The notes beneath the pieces were generated by a model. It worked only from the letters and a program-made list of their open reading frames with translations, made no database searches and had not been told where the DNA came from. DNA of 64,000 nucleotides from Mucilaginibacter oryzae. Lineage in GTDB: Bacteria; Bacteroidota; Bacteroidia; Sphingobacteriales; Sphingobacteriaceae. Made by a program: the position numbers and the translations under genes. The DNA lies in assembly GCF_003148845.1 (NCBI RefSeq), contig NZ_QGHA01000004.1, positions 372,001 to 436,000 on the forward strand, in the 5' to 3' direction. Below are positions 25,848 through 35,581 of this stretch, in pieces; position 1 is the first letter of the stretch, and each line of letters opens with the position of its first letter.

Positions 25848-26367
25848 GTGTATTTGTTTTCCAGTTTTTGCCGGTAAAAATGCAGCTGATTACCAACGTG
25901 AGCATAAAAATAATTATCGGAATAAACATGTAACTATCAAAATGAGGATGTGTTACAGGTGCTTTAGGATATTCATGCCCGCCAAGTGCCGAAAGGGGAG
26001 GGTATATGGTCCAGCCTTTGGAGTTTGCATCAAATGTTTGTTCGATAATTAAAATAAACCGGTATATTTTAATCAAAGCAATAATGAGCCCGAAGTTGCA
26101 GGTTATCAAAATAAAGTTAACGAGGTTGCTTTTGTAACATTTAACAGCCGCACGGATAAAATAGAGTAAAGTGCTCAAAATAACGAAAGTTGATAATACC
26201 AGCGTTTGCCATGGCGAGGTAGACATTGCGAAGTAAGTATCGTGCATATTAATATCAAGCGTCATGCTGCCATATACCGCCCCAAATAAAACCGGCCAGC
26301 AAAAGTATGCTATTAAGTATATGGCGATGAGTATGCTTAGTTCAATTATAATTTGTTTAGGTTTCAT
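25828..26367 (-). CDS. Small membrane protein with cytochrome-oxidase subunit I-like motifs
   Basis: The 179-residue protein has four predicted membrane helices (about 8-30, 54-72, 82-108, 148-166). DINMHDTYFAMS at 38-49 resembles the DxxLHDTYYVVAHFHYV region of haem-copper oxidase subunit I, and GWTIYPPLSALGG at 118-130 resembles its GWTVYPPLS loop. Most haem and copper His ligands are absent. In subunit I the GWTVYPPLS loop comes first, so the order is reversed here. Function is unknown. It is upstream of, and overlaps, the deacetylase gene. Confidence 0.7.
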   Translation of the reverse strand: MKPKQIIIELSILIAIYLIAYFCWPVLFGAVYGSMTLDINMHDTYFAMSTSPWQTLVLSTFVILSTLLYFIRAAVKCYKSNLVNFILITCNFGLIIALIKIYRFILIIEQTFDANSKGWTIYPPLSALGGHEYPKAPVTHPHFDSYMFIPIIIFMLTLVISCIFTGKNWKTNTHEQTSA

Positions 26368-26410
26368 GCCCTAAAGTTAAATATATCGGGCAATTTATTT
26401 AAATGATGCC

Positions 26411-26418
26411 TAACTTTG
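26411..26418 (+). promoter_or_regulatory. TAnnTTTG box 5 bases before pdxJ start
   Basis: TAACTTTG is an exact match and would place the transcript start at or next to the ATG. No clear -33 TTG is visible. Confidence 0.4.
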
Positions 26419-26423
26419 ATGGC

Positions 26424-27143
26424 ATGACCCGTCTATCTGTCAATATCAACAAAATAGCTACGCTGCGCAATTCGCGCGGAGGTAATAATCCCGATCTGAT
26501 CCAGGTCGCCAAAGATTGCGAACGTTTCGGCGCGCAGGGCATCACCGTACATCCCCGCCCCGATGAGCGCCATATCCGTTATAATGATGTTTTCGAGCTT
26601 AAAAAAATAGTAACCACCGAGTTTAATATCGAGGGTAACTGCCAGGAGCAAAAGTTTATCGACCTGGTGCTGGCCAACAAGCCCGAACAGGTAACCCTGG
26701 TACCCGATGTGTTAGGGCAGATTACCTCAAACCATGGCTGGGATACCATCACCAACTATCATTATTTAAAAGATATGATAGCGGTGTTTAAAGAAGCCGG
26801 AATCCGCGTATCGATATTTGTTGATCCAGACCCAGCAATGGTTGAAGGCGCCGCCAAAACCGGTACAGATAGGGTTGAACTATACACTGAAGGTTATGCA
26901 ACCCATTTTTCGCAAGGGAAAGAACAGGCTATTGCACCTTATATTGAAGCCGCTAAAGCTGCACAACAGGCAGGCCTCGGCCTTAATGCCGGGCACGATC
27001 TTGATCTGCATAACCTGAAATACTTTGCCCAAAATATTCCGGGTTTATTGGAGGTGAGTATTGGCCATGCTTTAGTAAGCGATGCTTTGTACTACGGTTT
27101 GGAAAATACCATCCAGATGTATTTGCGGGCTTGCGCTATCTGA
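26424..27143 (+). CDS. pdxJ: Pyridoxine 5'-phosphate synthase
   Basis: The protein has 239 residues from the ATG at 26424; the frame opens at 26403 but [20 protein letters not shown] is the family start. PdxJ condenses 1-deoxy-D-xylulose 5-phosphate with aminoacetone 3-phosphate, the last ring-closing step of B6 synthesis. The TIM-barrel motifs [21 protein letters not shown], [26 protein letters not shown] and [13 protein letters not shown] are all present. TAACTTTG ends 5 bases before the ATG. The last 8 bases overlap the end of the convergent giant gene. Confidence 0.96.
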   Translation: MTRLSVNINKIATLRNSRGGNNPDLIQVAKDCERFGAQGITVHPRPDERHIRYNDVFELKKIVTTEFNIEGNCQEQKFIDLVLANKPEQVTLVPDVLGQITSNHGWDTITNYHYLKDMIAVFKEAGIRVSIFVDPDPAMVEGAAKTGTDRVELYTEGYATHFSQGKEQAIAPYIEAAKAAQQAGLGLNAGHDLDLHNLKYFAQNIPGLLEVSIGHALVSDALYYGLENTIQMYLRACAI

Positions 27144-30100
27144 GGATTGTTAAATTGCCCGACAGCAATTTGCAGCTTTTGCCCAAATTGATGATATAAT
27201 AATATACCGCAGAGGGCAGCTTTAATCCATTGTAAGTGCCATCGAAGGGAATGCTGTAGCCCGTTGATTCATATATTTTTTGCCCGTAACGTGTAAATAT
27301 CTGTATATGGGCCTGCGGATAATTTTCGGCACCTTTTATTTTCCAATAATCATTGTTACCGTCGCCATTTGGGGTAAAGACGTTTGGAATATCAATGGCC
27401 GAGAGGCTTATTGTTATGTCTGCCTTGGTTCGGGTACTTTCGCAGGTGCCAGATATTCTGCTGATGTAAAATGTGCTGCTTGCGTTTGCATTTATTTCGA
27501 AAATACCGCCAGGCTGCTCATCCAAAAAGGTATTATCTGTAAGCGAGCTATACAGCCGATAATTGCTGCCGGCCTGCGGAGAACTAACAGATAATTGCGC
27601 CTCTCCGGGCGAGCAAAGCTGTAATTTGTTAATTTCGGGAGCATCAACTATGTTGTCGGTATTTAAGATAGTGTATGAATGGCTGGCAATCAGTGCGCAA
27701 TTACCCGCATCTTTCACCTGCAAAGTGTAGGTACCCGCGCCGATGCCGCTTATATCTTTCGAGGTGCCTAAACTCGCACCTGTCGCGTCTGTCCATAAAT
27801 AGGTATAAGGTAACACACCACCGGTGATTTGAATGTTGCTGATAGCGGCAGTTTTTAAACCGCAATAGTCGTGGTTAAGGCTTTCCGAGTTTTCTCTGAT
27901 CTGTAATGGTTGTGTTTCATTGATTATGTAAGGGGGCAGTATCAAAGTTTGGCAGCCGTTTGCATCAGCAAAAGAAACATAGTATTTGCCTGGTTTCAGG
28001 TTTGAAATGGTTGGTCCTGTGCCTGCCGGCTGCCCGTTTTCATCTGACCAACTGATAAATTTTACTCGGCTATCAGGGATTAACGAAATAGATCCATTAT
28101 TTTGACCGGGGCAACTATTATTGATCACCGAGGGATACGCCGGGTAATTTATGATGGGTGTGGCATCTATGTGATAGGAACGACTTGTTTTACTGCATCC
28201 AAAATCGTTGCTGGCAATAAGTTGATAATCGCCGGGTGGTACATCGGTTAAATCGGGTTTAGTACCCACTGTGCTATTATCTGCCTTGTTTAACCATTGG
28301 TATTTGGTTGCGCCGGTTGCTGTTATTCCCTTAATGCTGCCATTGTTTTGGTTACAGGTGGTTGGGTTGTTGACGTATTTTGTTTCATCGAGTGTTATGC
28401 TGTTTACCTCTGGAATATTGATTTCCGACGAAAATATCTGTCCGCATTGGCTATCATCGGTAACTTTTAAAACATAAATACCGGCTGGTTGTCCCGTAAG
28501 TTCGTTGGTGGTGGAAACTTCCTCGTGTTGGGCGTTGAGCCAGCTGTATTTAATGTTGCCTGTACCAGTTACAATGATATTTTTAATGGAGCCGGTTGAT
28601 TGGCCGCAACTGGTTGATTGTATATCGGGGTGTGATTGATCGATATTGGGGCCGTTGCTGTTTCTAATAACTACAGGGCCGTACGTAGTTGTACAGCCAT
28701 CCGTTGTTGTTACCTTTAATGTGTAAGCACCTGGCGGTAGCAAATCTATATCAGTATTGTTGCCAATAATAGTATTGTTTGCGTTAGTCCAGGTTGTTTT
28801 GTCGATTTTAAGTTCTGGATCGTAAATAAATAAGTTTTTTATCGATCCGTTTTGCTGGCCGCAACTTGCATCGTTTTTTGTTATACTGTTATCATATATT
28901 ATTATCCGGTTATCCTTAATTTCAAGCAGATCGCTGGTAATACAGCCGGTACCTAATACAAGCCTGTATTTTCCGGGTTTATCGGTTGATAATATAAGAT
29001 TATTAGATACGAATATGCCATTTTCATCCTCCCAGTGGTAACTAAGCCCTTGCGGTACTTCAATACCCGAAATAGTTCCCTTGGTACCACACCGAATATC
29101 GGCAATTACAATATTTTTAGTATCAACCTCGTAGGTTTTGAAAAGCGATGTCCGGTTATTGAGTGTGGCCGAAACATAAAATATTCCGCCAAAGTCGGAT
29201 AGGTTCGTTTTCCAATTGCCGTTAGCATCTGCCGTAACGGTTTTAATAAGCATCCTTATACTGCATTGCGTATACTGGCATGATTCGGACGAATAAATAT
29301 CAACGGTGGCTAAAGGCGTGGATGTACCCGTTAAAGTTGTTACCAGGTTATTTGTGATTGTTTTGTCGATTGTAATATAGGGGATGCTGCCATCTGTATT
29401 ATCATTAGTGTAAGCCGTTTTATAAACCAGGCATTCATATTCATTATTACGCAGCAGTATATTAGTTGATTTGCTTGCCCCAACGGCCGAAAATGAGTAA
29501 GCAAAAAAATTGCCTTTATTATTGTCATTTCCCCCGATATTTACCTGTGCATTTGAATTGAGAATAGAAATTGCAGTGCCTTCATAAGAAGTAACATGCG
29601 GAAAATTAAGCCTTGTTGACTTATCTCTCGCAATACCGAAATAATTGCTGTTGATATCTACCGTACCTTTAACCGCGTTAATACGGAAAACATTACCAAA
29701 ATTACCGGCTATATTATTGTTAAAATTGAAAGCGACGGTTGCGGCTGCGTTAACGTTATCAGTGCCATATTCATTGATGAAATCGGTATTTATGCGAACG
29801 TAAAACATTTCATCAGCTGCTGTTGTAATACCATCTTTAAGCACCCCGAAGTTATTTGATTTGATATCGAGTTTATTGCCAACCGAGTTTTGTGGAAAGT
29901 TAATGTTTGTAGCACAAAGTAATACGTTCCCTTGTTGGCTGTCGCCGCCTATCAATATATTGTTACAGTCAATAATGTCTATGGGAGCGCCTTGTCTAAA
30001 ATCACTGTAATCAACATGTAAACCAATGGTGTTGGCCTGCATAGTTATGTTGTTTATATGGCTAAGCGCTATCGAGTTGGTATAAAAGCCTGTTATAAGA

Positions 30101-30597
30101 TTGCCTTTACCGGTTGCACCGATTATTATATTACTGCCGTTAGATATATTTATGGCATTTCTGGCTTTAAGATCAACGTATAAAATGCCGATGCTCGAAT
30201 AGTCGTCAAGAAACAAGGCGTACACTTCAACATTGTTAACAGATGATCCGTTTAGGATTGTACATGCCTCGAGATTAACGGGAGTTGAAATTTTTATTTT
30301 GGCATCACTGGTTAAAAAAGGAAGTCCAGGCTGTGCAGATGCGTCAATAACCAGGTTTGGGGAAACATCTGGCAGCTGCGTTGCTAACTGTATCGTTCTC
30401 GCGGCGTCACTTAATCCCGGCAAATTAAAATAAATATAATCTTTTGTAGCGCTGCCATTAGCCGCTGCAAGCGTCAACGCTTCGCGCAAGGTACCCAGCC
30501 CCGAATCGGCATTACTGGTAACGGTAAAAACAGCCGAAAAGCTTTTTAAGCTGATGAAAAGTAAAACTGTGATGAAAAGTAAAATCCGCCTGCCCAC
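27136..30597 (-). CDS. Giant secreted protein with type IX secretion (CHU_C) C-terminal domain
   Basis: The 1153-residue protein has a signal peptide ([20 protein letters not shown]). The N-terminal 400 residues look like a right-handed parallel beta-helix (repeated NNI/GNVF/NSNYFGI turns; LRNNEYEC). The middle has about five SprB/Ig-like repeats with GSIKNI(I/T)VTGTGxxKYSWLN and [16 protein letters not shown] patterns. The C-terminus, [18 protein letters not shown]...[11 protein letters not shown]...[17 protein letters not shown], is the gliding-motility/type-B sorting domain. It is therefore exported by the type IX system and surface-attached or released; adhesin or polysaccharide binding is a guess. 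Confidence 0.92.
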   Translation of the reverse strand: MGRRILLFITVLLFISLKSFSAVFTVTSNADSGLGTLREALTLAAANGSATKDYIYFNLPGLSDAARTIQLATQLPDVSPNLVIDASAQPGLPFLTSDAKIKISTPVNLEACTILNGSSVNNVEVYALFLDDYSSIGILYVDLKARNAINISNGSNIIIGATGKGNLITGFYTNSIALSHINNITMQANTIGLHVDYSDFRQGAPIDIIDCNNILIGGDSQQGNVLLCATNINFPQNSVGNKLDIKSNNFGVLKDGITTAADEMFYVRINTDFINEYGTDNVNAAATVAFNFNNNIAGNFGNVFRINAVKGTVDINSNYFGIARDKSTRLNFPHVTSYEGTAISILNSNAQVNIGGNDNNKGNFFAYSFSAVGASKSTNILLRNNEYECLVYKTAYTNDNTDGSIPYITIDKTITNNLVTTLTGTSTPLATVDIYSSESCQYTQCSIRMLIKTVTADANGNWKTNLSDFGGIFYVSATLNNRTSLFKTYEVDTKNIVIADIRCGTKGTISGIEVPQGLSYHWEDENGIFVSNNLILSTDKPGKYRLVLGTGCITSDLLEIKDNRIIIYDNSITKNDASCGQQNGSIKNLFIYDPELKIDKTTWTNANNTIIGNNTDIDLLPPGAYTLKVTTTDGCTTTYGPVVIRNSNGPNIDQSHPDIQSTSCGQSTGSIKNIIVTGTGNIKYSWLNAQHEEVSTTNELTGQPAGIYVLKVTDDSQCGQIFSSEINIPEVNSITLDETKYVNNPTTCNQNNGSIKGITATGATKYQWLNKADNSTVGTKPDLTDVPPGDYQLIASNDFGCSKTSRSYHIDATPIINYPAYPSVINNSCPGQNNGSISLIPDSRVKFISWSDENGQPAGTGPTISNLKPGKYYVSFADANGCQTLILPPYIINETQPLQIRENSESLNHDYCGLKTAAISNIQITGGVLPYTYLWTDATGASLGTSKDISGIGAGTYTLQVKDAGNCALIASHSYTILNTDNIVDAPEINKLQLCSPGEAQLSVSSPQAGSNYRLYSSLTDNTFLDEQPGGIFEINANASSTFYISRISGTCESTRTKADITISLSAIDIPNVFTPNGDGNNDYWKIKGAENYPQAHIQIFTRYGQKIYESTGYSIPFDGTYNGLKLPSAVYYYIINLGKSCKLLSGNLTILR

Positions 30598-30667
30598 TAT
30601 GTTTAGGTAATTGCTGCAAATTAACGCTTTTTCCCTGTAAATGCACTGTCAATATCATATTACCCAA

Positions 30668-30698
30668 TTGTTACTCATGTTGTAAAATTGTACCTTTG
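30668..30698 (+). promoter_or_regulatory. Promoter of gcvP
   Basis: TTG (30668-30670), 20 bases, then TACCTTTG (30691-30698) match the Bacteroidota consensus exactly. The leader before the ATG would be about 25 bases. No glycine-riboswitch-sized leader is present. Confidence 0.78.
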
Positions 30699-30726
30699 CG
30701 CTAAATTTAAGAGGGACGACTATTTC

Positions 30727-33618
30727 ATGAAGTTGAACACAACCTACCAGGAGCAGTTTCAGTCGAGACACATTGCTCCGAGTGAGGCCGATACGGCCAA
30801 AATGTTGAAAACCATCGGTGTTGAAACACTCGATGAGCTGATAGGGCAAACAGTGCCCCAAAAAATCAGGCTTACCAAACCGCTTAACCTGCCGCCGGCT
30901 AAAAGTGAGTTTGATTACCTGAATACCTTAAAGCAAACCGCTTCAAAAAACAAAGTTTTCAAATCATTTATCGGTAAAGGTTACTATGATGTGATCGTTC
31001 CGGGTGTTATTCAGCGTAATATACTTGAAAACCCCGGATGGTACACGCAATACACGCCTTACCAGGCCGAAATTGCGCAGGGCCGTTTGCAGGCTTTGTT
31101 AAATTTCCAAACCATGATCATCGACCTGACCGGGATGGAAATTGCCAATGCTTCATTGCTTGACGAGGGTACTGCCGCCGCCGAGGCGATGTTTATGCAA
31201 TACTCTTTGCGTAAAAACAACAGCGCCAATGTGTTCTTTGTATCTGAAGAGTTGTTCCCGCAAACTGTTGATATTTTAAAAACCCGCTCCGAGCCTTATG
31301 GCATTGAGCTAAGGATAGGCGATCACCGCACGGTGGAACTTACCGACGATATGTTCGGTGCCATTGTACAATATCCTGCCGGTGATGGCGCTGTTTATAA
31401 TTATACTGGTTTTGCCGCTAAAGCTCACGAAAAAGGCATTAAGCTAACCGTTGTTGCCGATATCATGAGCCTTGCCCTGTTAACGCCTCCGGGCGAGTGG
31501 GGTGCCGACATTGTGGTAGGTTCATCACAACGCTTCGGTATACCTATGGGCTTTGGCGGTCCGCATGCGGCTTTCTTTGCTACTAAAGAAGAGTACAAAC
31601 GTTCAATTCCGGGCCGTATTATCGGTGTAACCATTGATAGTGCCGGTAACTATGCCTTGCGTATGGCTTTGCAAACCCGCGAGCAGCACATCCGCCGGGA
31701 TAAAGCTACCTCAAACATCTGTACTGCCCAGGCCTTGTTGGCTATTATGGCAGGCATGTATGCTGTTTATCACGGTCCGGATGGCATTAAACGGATTGCC
31801 GGGCGTATCCACGGGTTGGCGGTGTTAACAGCTAAAACTTTAGGCCAGTTAGGTTACGAACAGCTTAACGAAGCTTATTTTGATACCGTTAAGTTTGATG
31901 TAGGCCATTTAGCAGGCCCAATCCACTCTGAAGCCTTAAACAACGAAATGAACCTGAACTACCAAGGTTCGGTAGTTACCATAAGTATTGATGAAACTAC
32001 TTCGGTTGAGGATATTAAAACCATTGTGCGCTTTTTTGCCAAGGTAAAAGGTAAAACAATTAACGATGTAGATTTTGACGGCCTTAATGCCGCTGTTGAA
32101 ACCGTTATCCCGGCCGGGTTGCAGCGTACTTCGGCTTATTTAACGCACAGCCTGTTCAACACCCACAGGTCTGAACATGAAATGCTGCGTTACATCAAAT
32201 CATTGGAAGCGAAAGATCTTTCGCTTTGCCACTCGATGATCGCCTTAGGTTCGTGTACCATGAAGCTGAATGCTACTACCGAAATGGTGCCTGTTACCTG
32301 GGCCGAATTCAGCAAAATACACCCATTTGCACCAACCGACCAGGTTGGCGGTTATATGCAACTGTTTGATGAGATCAATAACTGGTTAAGCGAGATTACC
32401 GGCTTTGCAGCCATGAGCTTACAGCCAAATGCCGGTGCTCAAGGTGAATACGCCGGTTTAATGGTGATCCGCGCTTATCATCACGACAGGGGCGATGCTC
32501 ACCGTAACATCGCTTTGATCCCGTCATCAGCACATGGTACCAACCCGGCATCCGCAGCTATGGCCGGTATGAAAATAGTAGTGGTTAAATGTGATGATAA
32601 CGGTAATATTGATGTTGCCGATATGCGCGCCAAAGCCGAGCAATATAAAAACGAACTTTCATGTTTGATGGTTACTTACCCATCAACCCACGGTGTGTTT
32701 GAAGAAAGCATCATCGAAATCTGCGAGATCATTCACGAAAATGGCGGCCAGGTTTATATGGATGGCGCCAATATGAACGCGCAGGTAGGCTTGACCAGTC
32801 CGGCTAATATCGGTGCCGATGTTTGCCACCTTAACTTGCATAAAACATTCTGTATCCCACATGGCGGCGGCGGCCCGGGTATGGGGCCTATTGGCGTGGC
32901 TAAACACCTGGTGCCTTATTTGCCGGGTCACGCTGTGGTAGATATCGACAGGGGCAAATCAATCCACGCGGTTTCGGCCGCGCCATGGGGCTCTGCTTCT
33001 ATCTTAATTATTTCGCATGCTTACATCGCCATGATGGGTGCCGAAGGCTTAACCAATGCTACCCGTTACGCTATCCTTAACGCTAACTATATCAAAGCAA
33101 GGTTGCAGGAACATTATCCTGTGCTTTATACTGGCGCTAACGGCCGCTGCGCGCACGAAATGATTTTAGATTGCCGCTCGTTTAAACCGGCTGGTATCGA
33201 GGTTACCGATATCGCGAAACGTTTAATGGATTATGGTTTCCACGCGCCAACCGTTTCATTCCCGGTTGCGGGCACCGTAATGGTTGAGCCAACCGAATCG
33301 GAACCTAAGCATGAGCTTGACCGTTTCTGCGATGCCATGATCGCTATCCGCCATGAAATTGCCGATGTGATGGACGGGATCTCTGATAAAACAGACAACC
33401 CGCTAAAAAATGCGCCGCATACAGTATCCGTAATTACCGGCAACGAGTGGGAGCATACCTATACCCGCCAAAAAGCGGCATTCCCGCTGCCTTATGTAGC
33501 TGCCAATAAATTCTGGCCATCGGTGGGCAGGGTAAATGATACTTACGGCGATAGAACACTGATTTGCTCATGCCCCCCTGTGGAAGAATATGAGTTTGAA
33601 GAAAGCGTGATTGAATAA
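30727..33618 (+). CDS. gcvP: Glycine dehydrogenase (aminomethyl-transferring), P-protein
   Basis: The single-chain P-protein has 963 residues from [20 protein letters not shown], chosen over an upstream TTG-type start at 30688. It decarboxylates glycine with PLP and passes the aminomethyl group to GcvH. The two halves are homologous. The N-terminal half has [20 protein letters not shown] and [20 protein letters not shown]. The C-terminal half carries the PLP lysine in [19 protein letters not shown] and [11 protein letters not shown]. The genes for T and H proteins are not nearby. A hairpin terminator follows. Confidence 0.98.
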   Translation: MKLNTTYQEQFQSRHIAPSEADTAKMLKTIGVETLDELIGQTVPQKIRLTKPLNLPPAKSEFDYLNTLKQTASKNKVFKSFIGKGYYDVIVPGVIQRNILENPGWYTQYTPYQAEIAQGRLQALLNFQTMIIDLTGMEIANASLLDEGTAAAEAMFMQYSLRKNNSANVFFVSEELFPQTVDILKTRSEPYGIELRIGDHRTVELTDDMFGAIVQYPAGDGAVYNYTGFAAKAHEKGIKLTVVADIMSLALLTPPGEWGADIVVGSSQRFGIPMGFGGPHAAFFATKEEYKRSIPGRIIGVTIDSAGNYALRMALQTREQHIRRDKATSNICTAQALLAIMAGMYAVYHGPDGIKRIAGRIHGLAVLTAKTLGQLGYEQLNEAYFDTVKFDVGHLAGPIHSEALNNEMNLNYQGSVVTISIDETTSVEDIKTIVRFFAKVKGKTINDVDFDGLNAAVETVIPAGLQRTSAYLTHSLFNTHRSEHEMLRYIKSLEAKDLSLCHSMIALGSCTMKLNATTEMVPVTWAEFSKIHPFAPTDQVGGYMQLFDEINNWLSEITGFAAMSLQPNAGAQGEYAGLMVIRAYHHDRGDAHRNIALIPSSAHGTNPASAAMAGMKIVVVKCDDNGNIDVADMRAKAEQYKNELSCLMVTYPSTHGVFEESIIEICEIIHENGGQVYMDGANMNAQVGLTSPANIGADVCHLNLHKTFCIPHGGGGPGMGPIGVAKHLVPYLPGHAVVDIDRGKSIHAVSAAPWGSASILIISHAYIAMMGAEGLTNATRYAILNANYIKARLQEHYPVLYTGANGRCAHEMILDCRSFKPAGIEVTDIAKRLMDYGFHAPTVSFPVAGTVMVEPTESEPKHELDRFCDAMIAIRHEIADVMDGISDKTDNPLKNAPHTVSVITGNEWEHTYTRQKAAFPLPYVAANKFWPSVGRVNDTYGDRTLICSCPPVEEYEFEESVIE

Positions 33619-33660
33619 TAGCAAATACGCAGATTTTAAATTTGCGGATATGCAGCTGAT

Positions 33661-33700
33661 AAATGTGCAGGTGATGATGAATTACCTGCACATTTTTATT
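33661..33700 (+). terminator. Rho-independent terminator of gcvP
   Basis: A 12-bp stem (33661-33672 with 33684-33695) and an 11-base loop are followed by T5. Confidence 0.85.
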
Positions 33701-33796
33701 TAATTTAGATTTACGGAATAAGCGGGCTATTCAAGTATCCGGGTTTATCCGCATAAGTAGAACTTATTAACTGAAACCTAAAATTCGCACAATTAG

Positions 33797-34108
33797 ATGA
33801 CCGCTTCAACACCGCGCCCTCCTTACTATGCTGTAATATTTACATCGGTACGTACACCGGGTGATGAGGGTTATGGTGAAATGGCTGCCGAAATGGACCG
33901 GCTGGCCAGGCAGCAACCCGGTTTTTTAGGTGTCGAGTCGGCACGTAATGATGTAGGCATTACGGTATCGTACTGGGCAACGTTAGATGCCATTAAGAAC
34001 TGGAAAGCTAATGCGCACCATTTGTTTGCCCAGCAGCAAGGGCGCGAAAAATGGTACGAAAGTTACCAGGTGCGGATTTGTAAAGTTGAGCACGACTATA
34101 GCTTTTAA
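33797..34108 (+). CDS. Antibiotic biosynthesis monooxygenase (ABM)-fold protein
   Basis: The 103-residue protein has a ferredoxin-like dimeric alpha+beta barrel. YYAVIFTSVRTPGDEGYGEM, ARQQPGFLGVESAR, YWATLDAIKNWKANAHH and YESYQVRICKVEHDY are typical of the ABM/YqjZ-like group. Substrates of such small members are usually unknown. It is a single gene between gcvP and a response regulator. Confidence 0.85.
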   Translation: MTASTPRPPYYAVIFTSVRTPGDEGYGEMAAEMDRLARQQPGFLGVESARNDVGITVSYWATLDAIKNWKANAHHLFAQQQGREKWYESYQVRICKVEHDYSF

Positions 34109-34312
34109 ACAGTTGCCGTGCCTTAGTTATCTTTGTGCGCTGATTTCTGTGTGTGAAACTTTTATTAATTTTCACGTTAAAATAAATTAACCCTGCTATA
34201 GGTTATTTACGTGTATTGTTAAATAATATAGTTTTTTTTGTTTTACAACAAAAAGGTGTAAAACTTTTTAACCATGTTCCCGTATAACGATTACGCGCTT
34301 TAAATTATAAAC

Positions 34313-34726
34313 ATGACGATTAACAACAAAGCCATAAGTGTACTGCTGGTTGATGATGACGAGATCAACAACTTTATTTCGATAAAACTGATAAAAAAGG
34401 CTTTATTGAACACGGAAATTATGGCCTGCCTTAACGGAAAATACGCGATTGAGCAATTGTCTGAGATCCAGAGGAACGACCCGGCCAAACTGCCTGATTA
34501 TATTTTGCTTGATATTAATATGCCTATTATGAATGGTTGGGAGTTTTTAGACGAGTATCAACGTTTAAACCTTGACCCGCTGGGTAAAAGCAAAATTTAT
34601 ATTATTTCGTCATCTGTATTCAGTAATGATATCAATAAGGCACGCTCATACCCGCTTGTAAAGGATTTTGTTTCCAAGCCGCTTAACGTTGAAAAAATAA
34701 AGGAGCTTTTTGATGTATCTGACTAA
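34313..34726 (+). CDS. Single-domain response regulator (orphan)
   Basis: The 137-residue receiver has DDD at 14-16, the phospho-acceptor Asp at 67 (YILLDINMPIMNGWEFLDEY), SSS at 99-101 and Lys122 (FVSKPLN). It has no output domain. No kinase gene adjoins it, so it is an orphan. It closely resembles the regulator at 13475-13918 and may be served by the same type of PAS kinase. It ends 2 bases before the convergent MBL gene. Confidence 0.92.
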   Translation: MTINNKAISVLLVDDDEINNFISIKLIKKALLNTEIMACLNGKYAIEQLSEIQRNDPAKLPDYILLDINMPIMNGWEFLDEYQRLNLDPLGKSKIYIISSSVFSNDINKARSYPLVKDFVSKPLNVEKIKELFDVSD

Positions 34727-34728
34727 AG

Positions 34729-35499
34729 CTAAACCGGCTTCACTTTAAAATGCTCGCCTTCTGTTTCAACCGTACCAATGGCAAATGATTTAGAATGGTA
34801 AAAAAGGCATTTCCAACCTTCGGAGGCGGCTTTTTTACCATATTCTTCCCGCAGCATCATCGCCTTACGGCCATCCATATCATATTTGGCAATAAATTTC
34901 CGCAGTAGTTGTTCAGGCTCCGGCAATTCATCTCCTCCAAAAAATACCTTTTCCCCTTCCATATTAAACCAAAATACCTGGTGCGCGGGGCAATGTCCGC
35001 CCGAATGCTCATACCTGATACCGGGTTTAAATTCGCCGCTGCCTTCAACAAAGGTAATTTTAGCCCCGGCCTGTAAAGCCTCAAATATTTCAACGTGATA
35101 GGATGAACCTTTGCCGCTCAGGCCAAATTCCCATTCCTGTTTGTTAATTACATGCTCGGCCTGCGGAAAGCTCGGAACCAGTTTGCCGCCCCGCTCTACC
35201 ACAAGGCCGCCAGAATGATCATAATGCAGGTGCGACATCAGTACAAGGGTTACATCATCGGGATCGAAGCCGGCGTTACGGATGTTCTGGTGCAGCATCA
35301 GTTCATCGCGGGTATCCTTAAAACCTAAACCTGTATCTAAAACTATCAGGTCGGTGTTGGTTTTAATTAAAAACGGGTTAACGTGGATGAATAATGAGGC
35401 GGGACGATCTTTCGGGTTATCAGTTTCGGGGTTAAAAGGGATAAACTTTTTAGTGGCATCAACCGAATAAGAGCCCTCGCCTAAAGCAAAAAATTCCAT
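34729..35499 (-). CDS. MBL-fold metallo-hydrolase
   Basis: The 256-residue metallo-beta-lactamase-fold protein has the metal motif SHLHYDHSGG (His90, His92, Asp94, His95), a later His in YEHSGGHCPAHQVF, an Asp in FFGGDELPEP and a final His in CLFYHSKS. The overall form (LIVLDTGLGF, FHP-like GFDPDDVTLVLMS) is like AHL-lactonase/quinolone-like hydrolases, but the substrate cannot be told. It is divergent from recJ with an 82-base gap. Confidence 0.9.
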   Translation of the reverse strand: MEFFALGEGSYSVDATKKFIPFNPETDNPKDRPASLFIHVNPFLIKTNTDLIVLDTGLGFKDTRDELMLHQNIRNAGFDPDDVTLVLMSHLHYDHSGGLVVERGGKLVPSFPQAEHVINKQEWEFGLSGKGSSYHVEIFEALQAGAKITFVEGSGEFKPGIRYEHSGGHCPAHQVFWFNMEGEKVFFGGDELPEPEQLLRKFIAKYDMDGRKAMMLREEYGKKAASEGWKCLFYHSKSFAIGTVETEGEHFKVKPV

Positions 35500-35526
35500 A
35501 GTAAACTATCTGTCAGATTTTGGATG

Positions 35527-35534
35527 TAACTTTG
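35527..35534 (+). promoter_or_regulatory. -7 box upstream of recJ
   Basis: TAACTTTG is an exact TAnnTTTG match, 47 bases before the recJ ATG. The -33 element is unclear. Confidence 0.45.
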
Positions 35535-35581
35535 CCGCTTTAACAGGGCATAGTATATTTACTGTTTAAAGCTGCAAAGAT

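Noticed and set aside
30598..30726. Possible glycine riboswitch before gcvP
   Set aside because: The promoter is only about 30 bases before the ATG, which leaves no room for an aptamer.
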